Origin: Calothrix sp. PCC 7103
Lineage (GTDB): Bacteria > Cyanobacteriota > Cyanobacteriia > Cyanobacteriales > Nostocaceae
NCBI RefSeq assembly: GCF_000331305.1
Contig: NZ_KB217478.1
Span: 7,905,481 to 7,969,480 of the forward strand
Direction of reading: 5' to 3'
DNA length: 64,000 nt
Below, one piece after another: positions 1 to 8,560 of the stretch (positions are counted from its first letter, which is position 1; each line of letters begins with the position of its first letter). Position numbers and translations under genes: made by a program. The notes below the pieces were generated by a model, which was given only the letters and a program-made list of their open reading frames with translations, did not search any database and was not told the origin of the DNA.

Positions 1-927
1 ACCTGATAATTGCAGGCACTTAATAGGTAATTCTTCACCTTGTTTTGCCGCTAAACCAATTGGTCTTTCGCGACTAGTTAGTATTACGCAACTGTTATGA
101 AGCGTTTCTCCCACACATCGTAGCAATTGCCCATATCCAGAATATCCGTCTCGATAGCGACCTTCCAGATTACCGCTTTCTAAGATTGTTTCTATATTAT
201 CTAATATTAACAAGCATCTTTTGGAACGCAAATATTGTAACAGTAGCAAAATTTTACCATCTAGTCTGTGCGGTAAATCGATTTCTTGCTCTTGGGAAAG
301 GAATTGAATTAATTCATTAAGTAATTCTTCTATGTTTGGAGAGTTACGAAGATTACGAAAAATCAAATACTCAAATTTATCTTGAATTTGTTGTGCAGCA
401 CGTACTGCCAGTGCAGTTTTGCCAATTCCTCCCATACCTAACAGTAGCACTAAACGGCATTGGTCTTGCACTATCCATTTCTGTAGTGTGGTTAATTCTT
501 CCGCGCGTCCAAACAAAACAGGCGTATCAATTGCATCTCCCCAATCTTGATGGTTTTGAATTTTAAATTTTTTAGCTGAGTTTATGCTGGCGAATTTCTG
601 CAACTCCCATGTTCCCGTGTTTATGTAAGGTTGATTTTGGCTTTCTATCTTTCCCAACTTAGAACTGGACTGAACTTGAGCATGATATTTTTTGAGAACT
701 GGATAGAAGTTAGCTTTTGTTACCTTCTCTCCCAAAGCCTGACTTAGTTGTTTCCATAATTTGTGACCTACTTGTTTGATATACTCTGGCTCGTAGCTAA
801 GGTTAATGGCAATTTCTTCATAGCTTTGTTGTTCCCAACTTAGGCAGAATACTTGAAGCTCAAGGGTTTTTAAGCTTATTGGTTGGATCAGTGAATTCAA
901 AATTGTAATTGCTTCTTCTTGATTCAT
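1..927 (-). CDS. NB-ARC (STAND) ATPase, N-terminal part, cut by window start
   Basis: My own translation of the minus strand gives 309 open codons running off the left edge, starting at ATG 927-925. The first ~85 residues form the helical N-terminal domain common on cyanobacterial NB-ARC proteins (MNQEEAITILNSLI...). A P-loop GMGGIGKT lies near residues 163-170, then a Walker B LLILDNIE and the sensor-like LTSRERP. Proteins of this build usually carry WD40 or TPR repeats at the C-terminus, which would lie outside the window. STAND ATPases are signalling switches, and many bacterial ones sense phage infection. The domain call is firm; the biological role is inference. Confidence 0.85.
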   Translation of the reverse strand, partial: MNQEEAITILNSLIQPISLKTLELQVFCLSWEQQSYEEIAINLSYEPEYIKQVGHKLWKQLSQALGEKVTKANFYPVLKKYHAQVQSSSKLGKIESQNQPYINTGTWELQKFASINSAKKFKIQNHQDWGDAIDTPVLFGRAEELTTLQKWIVQDQCRLVLLLGMGGIGKTALAVRAAQQIQDKFEYLIFRNLRNSPNIEELLNELIQFLSQEQEIDLPHRLDGKILLLLQYLRSKRCLLILDNIETILESGNLEGRYRDGYSGYGQLLRCVGETLHNSCVILTSRERPIGLAAKQGEELPIKCLQLSG

Positions 928-1407
928 ATACGATTACTTATCCGATTTATAGATACTCAGTTTTGGTCGATTGAGGTCATCTAAGTTACCTATGGGAGTA
1001 ACTTCAGGTAACTTATGCAAGTAACTTTGAATAAATCGAATATAACTTTTAATTTTAAATCGGGTGTGATTACTTACGTAATTATACATATTTACATGTT
1101 ATTAAATACTCTTTTTGATATCTCTAGGTATTAATTATGTCTTGTCTGAAACCCTTGTAGAGACGCGATTTAATCGCGTCTCTACATCCTGCATAGTAGA
1201 TGTCATTTAGGTAAATTTTGTGGTTTACTGACTTTTTAGTAACTTTTTCTTACTGCAACCCAGAAAAAAAATGAGCATAGTTGTAGAAAGCACAATTATT
1301 TAAGCGAAAGAGTGAACTTTTTTATAAAGGCTCAAGTATGTTTATCAATTGAGTTTTGGTTAAGGAGCGCGAAATTTACATAAACCTGGAACACGAAAGA
1401 AATAATT
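928..1407. other. intergenic region between NB-ARC gene and GMC oxidoreductase
   Basis: About 480 bases without a convincing gene on either strand. It holds the palindromic repeat at 1157-1185 and otherwise AT-rich sequence that must contain the divergent promoters of the NB-ARC gene (minus) and the GMC oxidoreductase (plus). No operator or riboswitch was recognised. Confidence 0.6.
1157..1185. repeat. palindromic dispersed repeat (GTAGAGACGCGATT family)
   Basis: Perfect 14-base arms GTAGAGACGCGATT / AATCGCGTCTCTAC around a single T. A close relative lies at 27249-27276. Short palindromes of this kind are scattered in large numbers in Nostocales genomes, so this is a repeat rather than a gene-specific operator. 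Confidence 0.85.
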
Positions 1408-3963
1408 ATGCCACTGAATAGATTAGTAGATTCCGGACAGCAAATTCAGCCACCTCCAGACATTCAGAGAACAACTTTTTCTTTAGATGCAATCGCTCGC
1501 TTTGTTTGCAATACATGGGAAGAAATCAATTCAGCGCAAGCAGGAGGGCAGTTTGATGCGGTGGTTATTGGATCGGGTATGTATGGCGCCTACACTGCCG
1601 CCAAGTTATTTGAGTTTGGCAAGGAATTACCACAGGAACCTCGCATTCTCGTCTTGGAAGCAGGACCATTCCTGATTAGCGAACATGTGCAAAATCTCAC
1701 TCGCCTTGGTAACTTATTTGACACCGTTTTGGAACCGCTGGTTGAGCCAAATTCTCAGGGACGAAATATCGCTGAACCTTCAAACTATGATCGCGCCAAT
1801 GAGCTTCTTATGCATCACCGTTGTGTAGGTGGCAAATCACTGTTTTGGGGTGGTTGGACACCACGCTTGACGGAAGAAGATCTCAAGCAGTGGCCAAAAG
1901 ATGTTGTAGAATATTTGCTGCTCAAAAATCAACCCGACGGTTATGAATATGTAGAGCGGGAAATCGGCACTTGGCCTATTGCTGATTTTATCAACGGCGA
2001 TCTATTCGATATTCTCAAAGCACGCGCGAAGGATGTACTCAATAAAGTACCCTCTCTAACAACTGTGCAAGACCCACCTATCGCGGTGGCTGGTCAATCA
2101 CCAGGGTCTGGTTTGTTCAGTATGGACAAGTTTAGCAGCTTGCCGTTGCTACTTGATGCTATCCGCGAAGCCAGTGGTGAAAGTAATCAAAATGATGCAT
2201 CGCGGCGCCTGTTTCTTGTGCCCAATGCTGAGGTTATCAAGTTAGAAACGACTAATGGCGTTGTCACCCAAATCGTGGTGGCTTTGAAAAATCCATTGGA
2301 ACAGCAGAATAAGAGCCAAGCCCGTATAGTGCGGTTGGATATCAAGCCCAGCGCTGCGGTAATACTAGCAGGTAATACCGTCAACTCAACAAGGTTGGCT
2401 TTAAACTCATTCCTACGACCCAAAGCATTGCTACCACATTCGGAGTTAATTGGGCGGAACTTGATGGTTCACGTTCGTGGTAACTTCATTTGGAAAGTCG
2501 CCCGTACCGCCTTGGGTGTGCCGTCAATGCTGGAAAAAGAGTTGCAAACTGCTGCCCTGCACATTCCAGGCTCAAGGCAAACGGAGAAAGGCAAAGGACA
2601 ATTCCATTTTCAGTTTTACGCTGCCCCAAATGTATCTACCCCTGCCTTTCCCAATGCCCCAAAGAATCCGGAAGAGTTCCTCTACCGCGCGGTGCCAAAT
2701 ATCGAAGAGTTTGAAAAGATTCTCGCGGCTCAAACTTCAGGGACAATTGATAACAAAATAGTAATTGGTATTCGCACCTGCGGCGAAACCTTCGGGGTTC
2801 GAGCGACCCCAGTCGGCAATAATCCTAACGTTAGTTGGATAAACGTCAATCCCTTCGGTGGTACTGGTGATGATGTTTACTTTGAAAATGGACGGGAACT
2901 GCGCGTACCTAAAGCGTTTGTAAACCTAGTAGAAATACCCGCCGATAAACAGGTTCGAGATGCTCAGTCTGAGGCAGCTTTTGCCTTTATTGAGGCATTG
3001 GCTGGTCAACCAAAAGGTAGTGCCACCAATAAAGACCCCAATGCACCAATTGAGTTCCTTCCAAGAGAAGATGGAAGACAAGAAGATGGAATAGGTACTA
3101 CCTATCATGAATCAGGCACATTGTGGATGGGAACCGACTATACTCAATCAGTTACAGATGTTAACGGTCGTTTCCACCATGTCTCTAATGCGTACTGCGT
3201 AGATCAATCAATCTTCCCCACTGTTGGTTCTGCAAATCCCGTCCCGACAGGATTAACACTGTCTCGTAAGATTGCCCGCTCAATAATCGAGCGCTACACT
3301 TCGGTTGATAATGTGAGCAATGAACAAGGTTTTGAAATCCTTTATCGCGGCAACTTCAAAGCAGATGGTTGGGAAATAGCAGCTAATGGTAGCCAAAACT
3401 TCTTCGATGTCCAAAATCAAAGTTTTCCAGTACTAGGTGTAGGTGTTGACAATAAGAACGTCGGGCTTGGAATTCTCTGGTTTACTCGCAAAAAATTTAA
3501 AAATTTTATCCTGAAATTGGATTGGCAAGCTTTTGACATTGAAGCTAACTCCGGTATTTTCCTGCGAATGCCAGAACCCAAGGTTGTTGATAATGACTTC
3601 TATAAATCCACCATCGAAATCCAAATTGATGAGCGTGGTTACGACTATCCCAATAACGTCTACGGTAGCCCATTACACAAGACGGGTGCAGTTTACGAGG
3701 TTTTCCCCGCTCAACAATGGGCAGCCAAGGTATTACAACGCAATGGTAATCCTAGCTACTGGAACAGCTATGAAATCAGAGTGGAAGGCAATGAAATAGA
3801 GGTCAAACTTAATAATCAATTAGTCAGTGCTGGCACCTTCCCGAAACTGTTGGAATTTAATGACCCCAGTCAGGGTAATACAAAGCGTTCCGAAGGTTTC
3901 ATTGGCTTGCAATGCCATACCGAGGTCGTTCAGTTCCGCAACATTCGCATTAAGGAACTGTAA
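1408..3963 (+). CDS. GMC-family FAD oxidoreductase fused to DUF1080 (3-keto-disaccharide hydrolase) domain
   Basis: An 851-residue two-domain protein. The N-terminal ~630 residues are a GMC-type FAD oxidoreductase: the dinucleotide fold is VVIGSGMYGAY (residues 52-62), followed by LVLEAGP, the FAD-contact segment GGKSLFWGGW (141-150), and a C-terminal GMC motif with HESGTLWMG near 567 and SANPVPTGL near 607. From about residue 638 to the end is a jelly-roll DUF1080 domain (GIFLRMPEP, YEIRVEGNEIEVKLN, GFIGLQCH). GMC enzymes include glucoside 3-dehydrogenases, and DUF1080 is the fold named for 3-keto-disaccharide hydrolases, so one chain could oxidise a glycoside at C3 and then cleave it. No signal peptide is visible. 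The DyP peroxidase gene follows 119 bases downstream. Domain calls are firm; the coupled reaction is inference. Confidence 0.88.
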   Translation: MPLNRLVDSGQQIQPPPDIQRTTFSLDAIARFVCNTWEEINSAQAGGQFDAVVIGSGMYGAYTAAKLFEFGKELPQEPRILVLEAGPFLISEHVQNLTRLGNLFDTVLEPLVEPNSQGRNIAEPSNYDRANELLMHHRCVGGKSLFWGGWTPRLTEEDLKQWPKDVVEYLLLKNQPDGYEYVEREIGTWPIADFINGDLFDILKARAKDVLNKVPSLTTVQDPPIAVAGQSPGSGLFSMDKFSSLPLLLDAIREASGESNQNDASRRLFLVPNAEVIKLETTNGVVTQIVVALKNPLEQQNKSQARIVRLDIKPSAAVILAGNTVNSTRLALNSFLRPKALLPHSELIGRNLMVHVRGNFIWKVARTALGVPSMLEKELQTAALHIPGSRQTEKGKGQFHFQFYAAPNVSTPAFPNAPKNPEEFLYRAVPNIEEFEKILAAQTSGTIDNKIVIGIRTCGETFGVRATPVGNNPNVSWINVNPFGGTGDDVYFENGRELRVPKAFVNLVEIPADKQVRDAQSEAAFAFIEALAGQPKGSATNKDPNAPIEFLPREDGRQEDGIGTTYHESGTLWMGTDYTQSVTDVNGRFHHVSNAYCVDQSIFPTVGSANPVPTGLTLSRKIARSIIERYTSVDNVSNEQGFEILYRGNFKADGWEIAANGSQNFFDVQNQSFPVLGVGVDNKNVGLGILWFTRKKFKNFILKLDWQAFDIEANSGIFLRMPEPKVVDNDFYKSTIEIQIDERGYDYPNNVYGSPLHKTGAVYEVFPAQQWAAKVLQRNGNPSYWNSYEIRVEGNEIEVKLNNQLVSAGTFPKLLEFNDPSQGNTKRSEGFIGLQCHTEVVQFRNIRIKEL

Positions 3964-4082
3964 TTCTCAATCAATATTTTAGATTTTAGATTTTTGATTT
4001 TTGATTGAATAAATCAAAATTAAAAATCTAAAAAAGATTTCAAAACACTAACAAAACGCTAAATTTATTTATGGAGTAAGTA

Positions 4083-6029
4083 ATGCCACTAGACCTGAAG
4101 TCAAATAATGGACCAATCGACGAGAACGATAGACAGTATCAAGATGTTCTGCAAGATTTGCAAGCCAACATTCTCAAAGCACATGCAAGAGATGAATCTG
4201 TACACATTTTCTTAACTTTCCCCGACCCTAGAAGAGAGCCGCAAAAAACAGCTACACTCAGACGATTGATTTCTGAGATTGCTACTCAATATATTACATC
4301 AGCGAAGAAACAGATAGATGATGCTGTTGCTTGGAGAGAGAACAAAATTGATGGTGGTATATTAGTACATCTTTCTTTGTCTTCTTCAGGGTACGAAAAA
4401 CTAGGTTTCCCTGACTCTAATCAGCCTAAAGGCGCCAATCTTCAAGGTCGAAAAGAAGCTACCCCTCAACAACTTAATGACGATTATACTCAAGTCTTTC
4501 AATTGGGTATGAAGCGGCGCCAGTATGCACTTATCGACCCACCATTCAGTTCTTGGGAGCAACCATATCGAAACGATATTGATGCACTAGTAATTATAGC
4601 AGATAATGATTGGACAAATGTCAAGAATACACAATTAGAAATTACAGACAAGCTGAATGGCGTTGCTACGGTTGCCACTATTGAACGAGGTACAAAAATA
4701 CGTCGCAAATTTAACAATCAGGAGGAAAACGCTGTTGTTGAGCATTTTGGTTTTACGGATGGTGTGGGTAATCCGCTTTTTCTCAAAGAAGATTTAGAGC
4801 GCGAAAAAGGTGACACTGCTAAAAGACTTTTCAGCGCACCTCTCAATCTCGTTCTAGTTCCAGACCCGTTAGGTACTCCTAATGTGAGCTTTGGTAGTTT
4901 TCTTATCTTTCGTAAACTTGAGCAAAATGTTCAAGGATTTAAGAAAGCGGAACTTGAATTGAGCCAAAAATTGGGAGTTTCCCGCAAACTAGCTGGAGCA
5001 ATGGCAGTAGGACGTTTTGAGGATGGTACTCCACTTGTGCTGCAAGGCAATGACGGTAGTAAAAATTTAAATGACTTTGATTATTCTGAAGACTCTTTTG
5101 GGCTAAAATGCCCATTCCAAGCCCATCTTCGCAAGACAAATCCTCGATTGGAATCAGTTAGAAAAACTGGACCTTTTGCTCGAAGCGAAGAAGAGGAGCT
5201 TGGACATCGCATCACACGACGCGCAGTTACCTATGGTGGACCACTCAGCGACTTCAGCAATCTCAATAACTTACCTACAGGTGGTGTAGGGTTGCTATTC
5301 ATGTGCTACCAATCTGATATCTGGGAACAATTTGAGTTTATTCAGCGGTTTTGGTCGAACCATCCCCGATTCCTTGAACCAGCTATGTCACAGCCCCGCA
5401 ACGTCATAAATAATAATTACGACAGAACAGGATTAGATGCAGTCAGTGGTCAAAGTTTACCTGGTCAACGCGACCCACTAATTCAAGAAGAACCCCAACC
5501 ACCAACCAATTGGTTAAAAGAGCGGGATAAAAAGACCGAAAAAGCCGATGTTAAATTTGCAAACTTCGTGAAACTCAAGGGTGGTGAATACTTTTTCTCA
5601 CCGAGTATCAGTTTTCTGAAGAGTTTGCCCAACCTACCTCAAAATTTTTCGGCGCCTCCAATTGAAGAACCTGTACCTAGCAAAACATACGCTGTGCGAC
5701 AAGGTGACGATTTATCAAAAATATCTGAGAGAGCTTACGGAGATGGCAATAACTTCGGAGTAATTTATGAAGCAAACAAAAATGTGATTGGCCCTAACCC
5801 TGGCTCGATCTTTCCCGGACAAATACTTTACATTCCAGTATTAAACACTGAACCTGAAGCTGGTAAAGAATATACTGTGCTATCAGGTGACTATCTATTT
5901 TTGATAGCCGAGAAAGCTTATGGAGATGGCAATAGGTATCTGGAAATTTACAACGCTAACCGAGATGTAATTGGCCCTGATCCTACCGTACTTGTTCCTG
6001 GGACAAGACTCCGAATTCCACCAAAATAA
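4083..6029 (+). CDS. DyP-type peroxidase with two C-terminal LysM domains
   Basis: A 648-residue haem peroxidase. The DyP signature GFTDG is at residues 223-227, with the distal Asp at 226, and the proximal His is likely H375 in HRITRRAVTYG. After ~535 residues come two LysM repeats: YAVRQGDDLSKISERAYGDG and YTVLSGDYLFLIAEKAYGDG, each ending in a PGxxLyIP-type strand. LysM binds peptidoglycan or chitin, so the enzyme is probably held on a glycan polymer; ordinary DyPs are 300-450 residues and lack LysM. No N-terminal signal peptide is seen. GGAGTAAGTA precedes the ATG as a good ribosome site. Being just downstream of a likely H2O2-forming GMC oxidase suggests an oxidase-peroxidase pair. Confidence 0.92.
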   Translation: MPLDLKSNNGPIDENDRQYQDVLQDLQANILKAHARDESVHIFLTFPDPRREPQKTATLRRLISEIATQYITSAKKQIDDAVAWRENKIDGGILVHLSLSSSGYEKLGFPDSNQPKGANLQGRKEATPQQLNDDYTQVFQLGMKRRQYALIDPPFSSWEQPYRNDIDALVIIADNDWTNVKNTQLEITDKLNGVATVATIERGTKIRRKFNNQEENAVVEHFGFTDGVGNPLFLKEDLEREKGDTAKRLFSAPLNLVLVPDPLGTPNVSFGSFLIFRKLEQNVQGFKKAELELSQKLGVSRKLAGAMAVGRFEDGTPLVLQGNDGSKNLNDFDYSEDSFGLKCPFQAHLRKTNPRLESVRKTGPFARSEEEELGHRITRRAVTYGGPLSDFSNLNNLPTGGVGLLFMCYQSDIWEQFEFIQRFWSNHPRFLEPAMSQPRNVINNNYDRTGLDAVSGQSLPGQRDPLIQEEPQPPTNWLKERDKKTEKADVKFANFVKLKGGEYFFSPSISFLKSLPNLPQNFSAPPIEEPVPSKTYAVRQGDDLSKISERAYGDGNNFGVIYEANKNVIGPNPGSIFPGQILYIPVLNTEPEAGKEYTVLSGDYLFLIAEKAYGDGNRYLEIYNANRDVIGPDPTVLVPGTRLRIPPK

Positions 6030-6087
6030 AACCTGTAGGTTGGGTTGTGGCACATCTGTCCTCAGATGCGTGGTTATGCCCAATTTA

Positions 6088-6134
6088 CCAAAACTTATGA
6101 CATGAACCACTAATGGTTCATGTCATTAATTTTG
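6088..6134. repeat. 47-base palindromic repeat, copy 1
   Basis: Begins CCAAAACTTATGACATGAAC and folds back on itself as GACATGAACCA-CTAA-TGGTTCATGTC, with imperfect outer arms (CAAAACTTAT / ATTAATTTTG). Related copies are at 6434-6480, 6549-6588 (partial) and, reversed, about 46403-46428. Confidence 0.85.
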
Positions 6135-6433
6135 AGGTTTTGCTATAGATTTTGATCCCCCCTAGCCCTAGGGTGTTGATTATGTTATAATTTAGACATA
6201 AATAGCTTATCATAGTACTGTGTTTTGTCGTAAAGCTCAAAACCCTTATTATACAAGCCTTTTACGCTGGCGCCACGTGACACAAAAACTGTATGAACTT
6301 TTTTACAAGCCTTATACACAAAGTAAACACCCTACCCTAGCCCCCCGCGTGGGAGGGGGGAACAAGAGGGTAATTCTTAGCCCCCCTTATTAAGGGGGGT
6401 TGGGGGGATTTTAACGTGGTGATAAGCAACTCC

Positions 6434-6480
6434 CCAAAACTTATGACATAGAGTACTAATGGTCTATGTCATTAATTTTG
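6434..6480. repeat. 47-base palindromic repeat, copy 2
   Basis: Same length and ends as the copy at 6088-6134, but the inner arms read GACATAGAGTA and TGGTCTATGTC. Both arms have changed relative to copy 1, partly in a compensating way, which suggests the hairpin rather than the sequence is maintained. Confidence 0.8.
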
Positions 6481-6817
6481 GGGTGTAGAAAAAACGAACC
6501 GCAAAGAACACGAAGGACGCGAAGGAAGAATTAAGAAGAGGGAACACACCAAAACTTTTGACATGAACCACTAATCTTGGTTTATGTTGGGTTCCGCAGA
6601 GCCTCCACCCAACCTACTCCCAATTGTGAGTGAATTTAAAAAATAAGTTTTGATGAATCCTATGGTAATTATAAACGAATAGTTATATAGATGCTGTTTA
6701 TTTGTGATTCAATAAAATATTTATACTCTGTAATGTAGGCACTGCCCACAGTTGTACATATACATATGGTGTGTACTACTTACTTTATGGTTATGGCGCC
6801 AATTGAATAATTTGAAT

Positions 6818-8191
6818 ATGGATAGTACAAAATTCTTTGATTTTCCGCGCGAAGAGAAACTTTTTGGACTGCGACCCGAAGTTGGAAGATGGTTGTTTAT
6901 TCCTTTAGGGTTAATTGTACTACTATGCTTGGGAACAGTTTATTCTTGGAGTATCTTTAGTAGTCCATTTGAGGCAGCACTACAAGCTAAACCGGGAACA
7001 ATTTTACTACCATTTATGGTGCTAGGTGTGGTTTTTACCCTGGTCATGCCAATTTCCGGGTTATACATATATAGGTTTAGTCCCCGTATACTCACTACTA
7101 TTGGTGGAATAATTGTTGGAATCGGTTATTTACTCTCAAGTATTGCTCCCAACTTACCATTTTTGATAGTTAGTTATGGTTTGATAGCTGGTATTGGTGT
7201 TGGTATTGCCTATGGTGTGCCACTTGCAGTTGCGGCACGTTGGTTTCCTGACCGTAAGGGTTTAGCAGTGGGTATGACGGTTGTTGGTTTTGGGTTATCA
7301 CCGTTGATAACGGCGCCGTTAGCGATTACATTAATGAATGGTAACAGTGCTATTGGTATTCCTGGTTTTGGTGTTCGTGGGACTTTTGTAATTTTAGGCA
7401 TTGCCTTTACATTCATCATTTTAGCGATTGCGAGTGTGTTAAAAATGCCTCCGCAACGTTGGCAACCTGCAAATTGGCGCCCAGCTATATCAAATACAGA
7501 AACTAGCGATAGTTTAGATATACCAATGCCACAAACACAGACTTTTTACGGACTGTGGATTTGCTATATTATTGGTACTTTTGTTGGACTAACAGCAATT
7601 GCTACAACTGCCCAAGTAGGAAAAGAAATAGTCGGGTTACAACAAGAGCAATTAGCATTTGCAGTTCCATTATTTGCTGTATTTAACGGTATTGGTCGTC
7701 CTTTATTTGGTTGGTTAAACGACCGTCTCAAACCCAAATTAACTATTATCGTTATCAATGTTCTGATTTTAATAGCATCTATCGTGATGTGGAATACATC
7801 ACAAGGGCAAGTTACGAATTTTTTAATAGCGTACTGTATATTTTGGTTTTGTTTAGGAGCATGGTTAGCAGTGGCGCCTGCTGCGACGTTAAGCTTTTTT
7901 GGCTTGAGTAATTACCCTAGTAACTACGGTTTAATGTTTACCGCCTTTGGTTTTGGAGGATTAGGTGGAATTTTTACAATTGGCGCCATACGAGGCCTTA
8001 CTGGAAGTTTTGCACCATTCTTCTTTGTCACAGCAACTCTAGCTTGTTTAGGAATTATAGTGTCAACGTTCTTTCTTAACCGTCCGCGCAAAACTGCTAT
8101 TGCTGACTTTTTGTTCAAATGGTTAATAAGTCCTATTAGTCCTGTGTTGCTTTCGTTTGTAGAGTTTTGGTTGAAACGCGCGAAAGCATAG
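6818..8191 (+). CDS. MFS transporter, OFA (oxalate/formate antiporter-like) family
   Basis: A 457-residue polytopic membrane protein with about 12 hydrophobic segments. The first includes the OFA-like RWLFIPLGLIVLLCLGTVYSW, and further on are GIGVGIAYGVPLA, RWFPDRKGLAVGMTV and NGIGRPLFGWLNDR. I prefer the ATG at 6818 (MDSTKFFDFPREE) because the in-frame upstream ATG at 6752 adds a 22-residue Trp-rich stretch not expected for the family. OFA members exchange small carboxylates; the substrate cannot be read from sequence. It stands alone, followed at once by a strong hairpin. Confidence 0.85.
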   Translation: MDSTKFFDFPREEKLFGLRPEVGRWLFIPLGLIVLLCLGTVYSWSIFSSPFEAALQAKPGTILLPFMVLGVVFTLVMPISGLYIYRFSPRILTTIGGIIVGIGYLLSSIAPNLPFLIVSYGLIAGIGVGIAYGVPLAVAARWFPDRKGLAVGMTVVGFGLSPLITAPLAITLMNGNSAIGIPGFGVRGTFVILGIAFTFIILAIASVLKMPPQRWQPANWRPAISNTETSDSLDIPMPQTQTFYGLWICYIIGTFVGLTAIATTAQVGKEIVGLQQEQLAFAVPLFAVFNGIGRPLFGWLNDRLKPKLTIIVINVLILIASIVMWNTSQGQVTNFLIAYCIFWFCLGAWLAVAPAATLSFFGLSNYPSNYGLMFTAFGFGGLGGIFTIGAIRGLTGSFAPFFFVTATLACLGIIVSTFFLNRPRKTAIADFLFKWLISPISPVLLSFVEFWLKRAKA

Positions 8192-8192
8192 T

Positions 8193-8236
8193 AGAAACCG
8201 GGTTTCTTTTTGACTAACGAAAGAAACCCGGTTTCT
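8193..8236 (+). terminator. 17-bp perfect hairpin after the MFS gene
   Basis: AGAAACCGGGTTTCTTT pairs perfectly with AAAGAAACCCGGTTTCT across a 10-base loop, starting two bases after the MFS stop codon. The arm is itself a common cyanobacterial repeat, so it may be a mobile palindrome serving as a terminator. Confidence 0.65.
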
Positions 8237-8386
8237 CACTCAACATGAGAAATTCATAATTTTTATCGCAGAACACGAGATTTATTTAATAGAGAAGTTT
8301 AATAAATATATTTAATTTACAGTTCAGCCAGTAAATACCTAAATACTTTGCGACAATATATATACAGTATATTTGAAGAAATAATT

Positions 8387-8560
8387 ATGACGGTAAATGC
8401 TATCCTGACTAGCTCAAATATATTAGATAACAAAATTAACCATGACCTACTTACTCTTAAGGAAAAACTACAGCATACTGTTCATTCCCAAAAATTTAAT
8501 GTATCAGTTACAACAGCTTATGCTGAAATTAAAATGGCTCTTCAGTACTTGTTATGCTAA
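8387..8560 (+). pseudogene. small hypothetical gene, 3' end replaced by ISL3 element
   Basis: An open frame from ATG 8387 (MTVNAILTSSN...) runs for about 50 residues up to the left end of the insertion element at 8536. The last eight codons (MALQYLLC) are encoded by the element's inverted repeat. A second fragment lies just past the right end (see 10043-10315), so the element probably interrupted one gene. An in-frame upstream start at 8348 is also possible. The family is not recognised. Confidence 0.5.

Larger units (their letters stand above)
6030..6751. other. repeat-rich intergenic region
   Basis: About 720 bases without a gene. It contains two full and one partial copy of a 47-base palindromic repeat (6088, 6434, 6549), a C/G-rich palindrome near 6340-6413 (CCCCCCTTATTAAGGGGGG type), and a fragment of the GAACCGCAAAGAACACGAAG repeat near 6496. 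No coding potential is visible on either strand. Confidence 0.7.
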
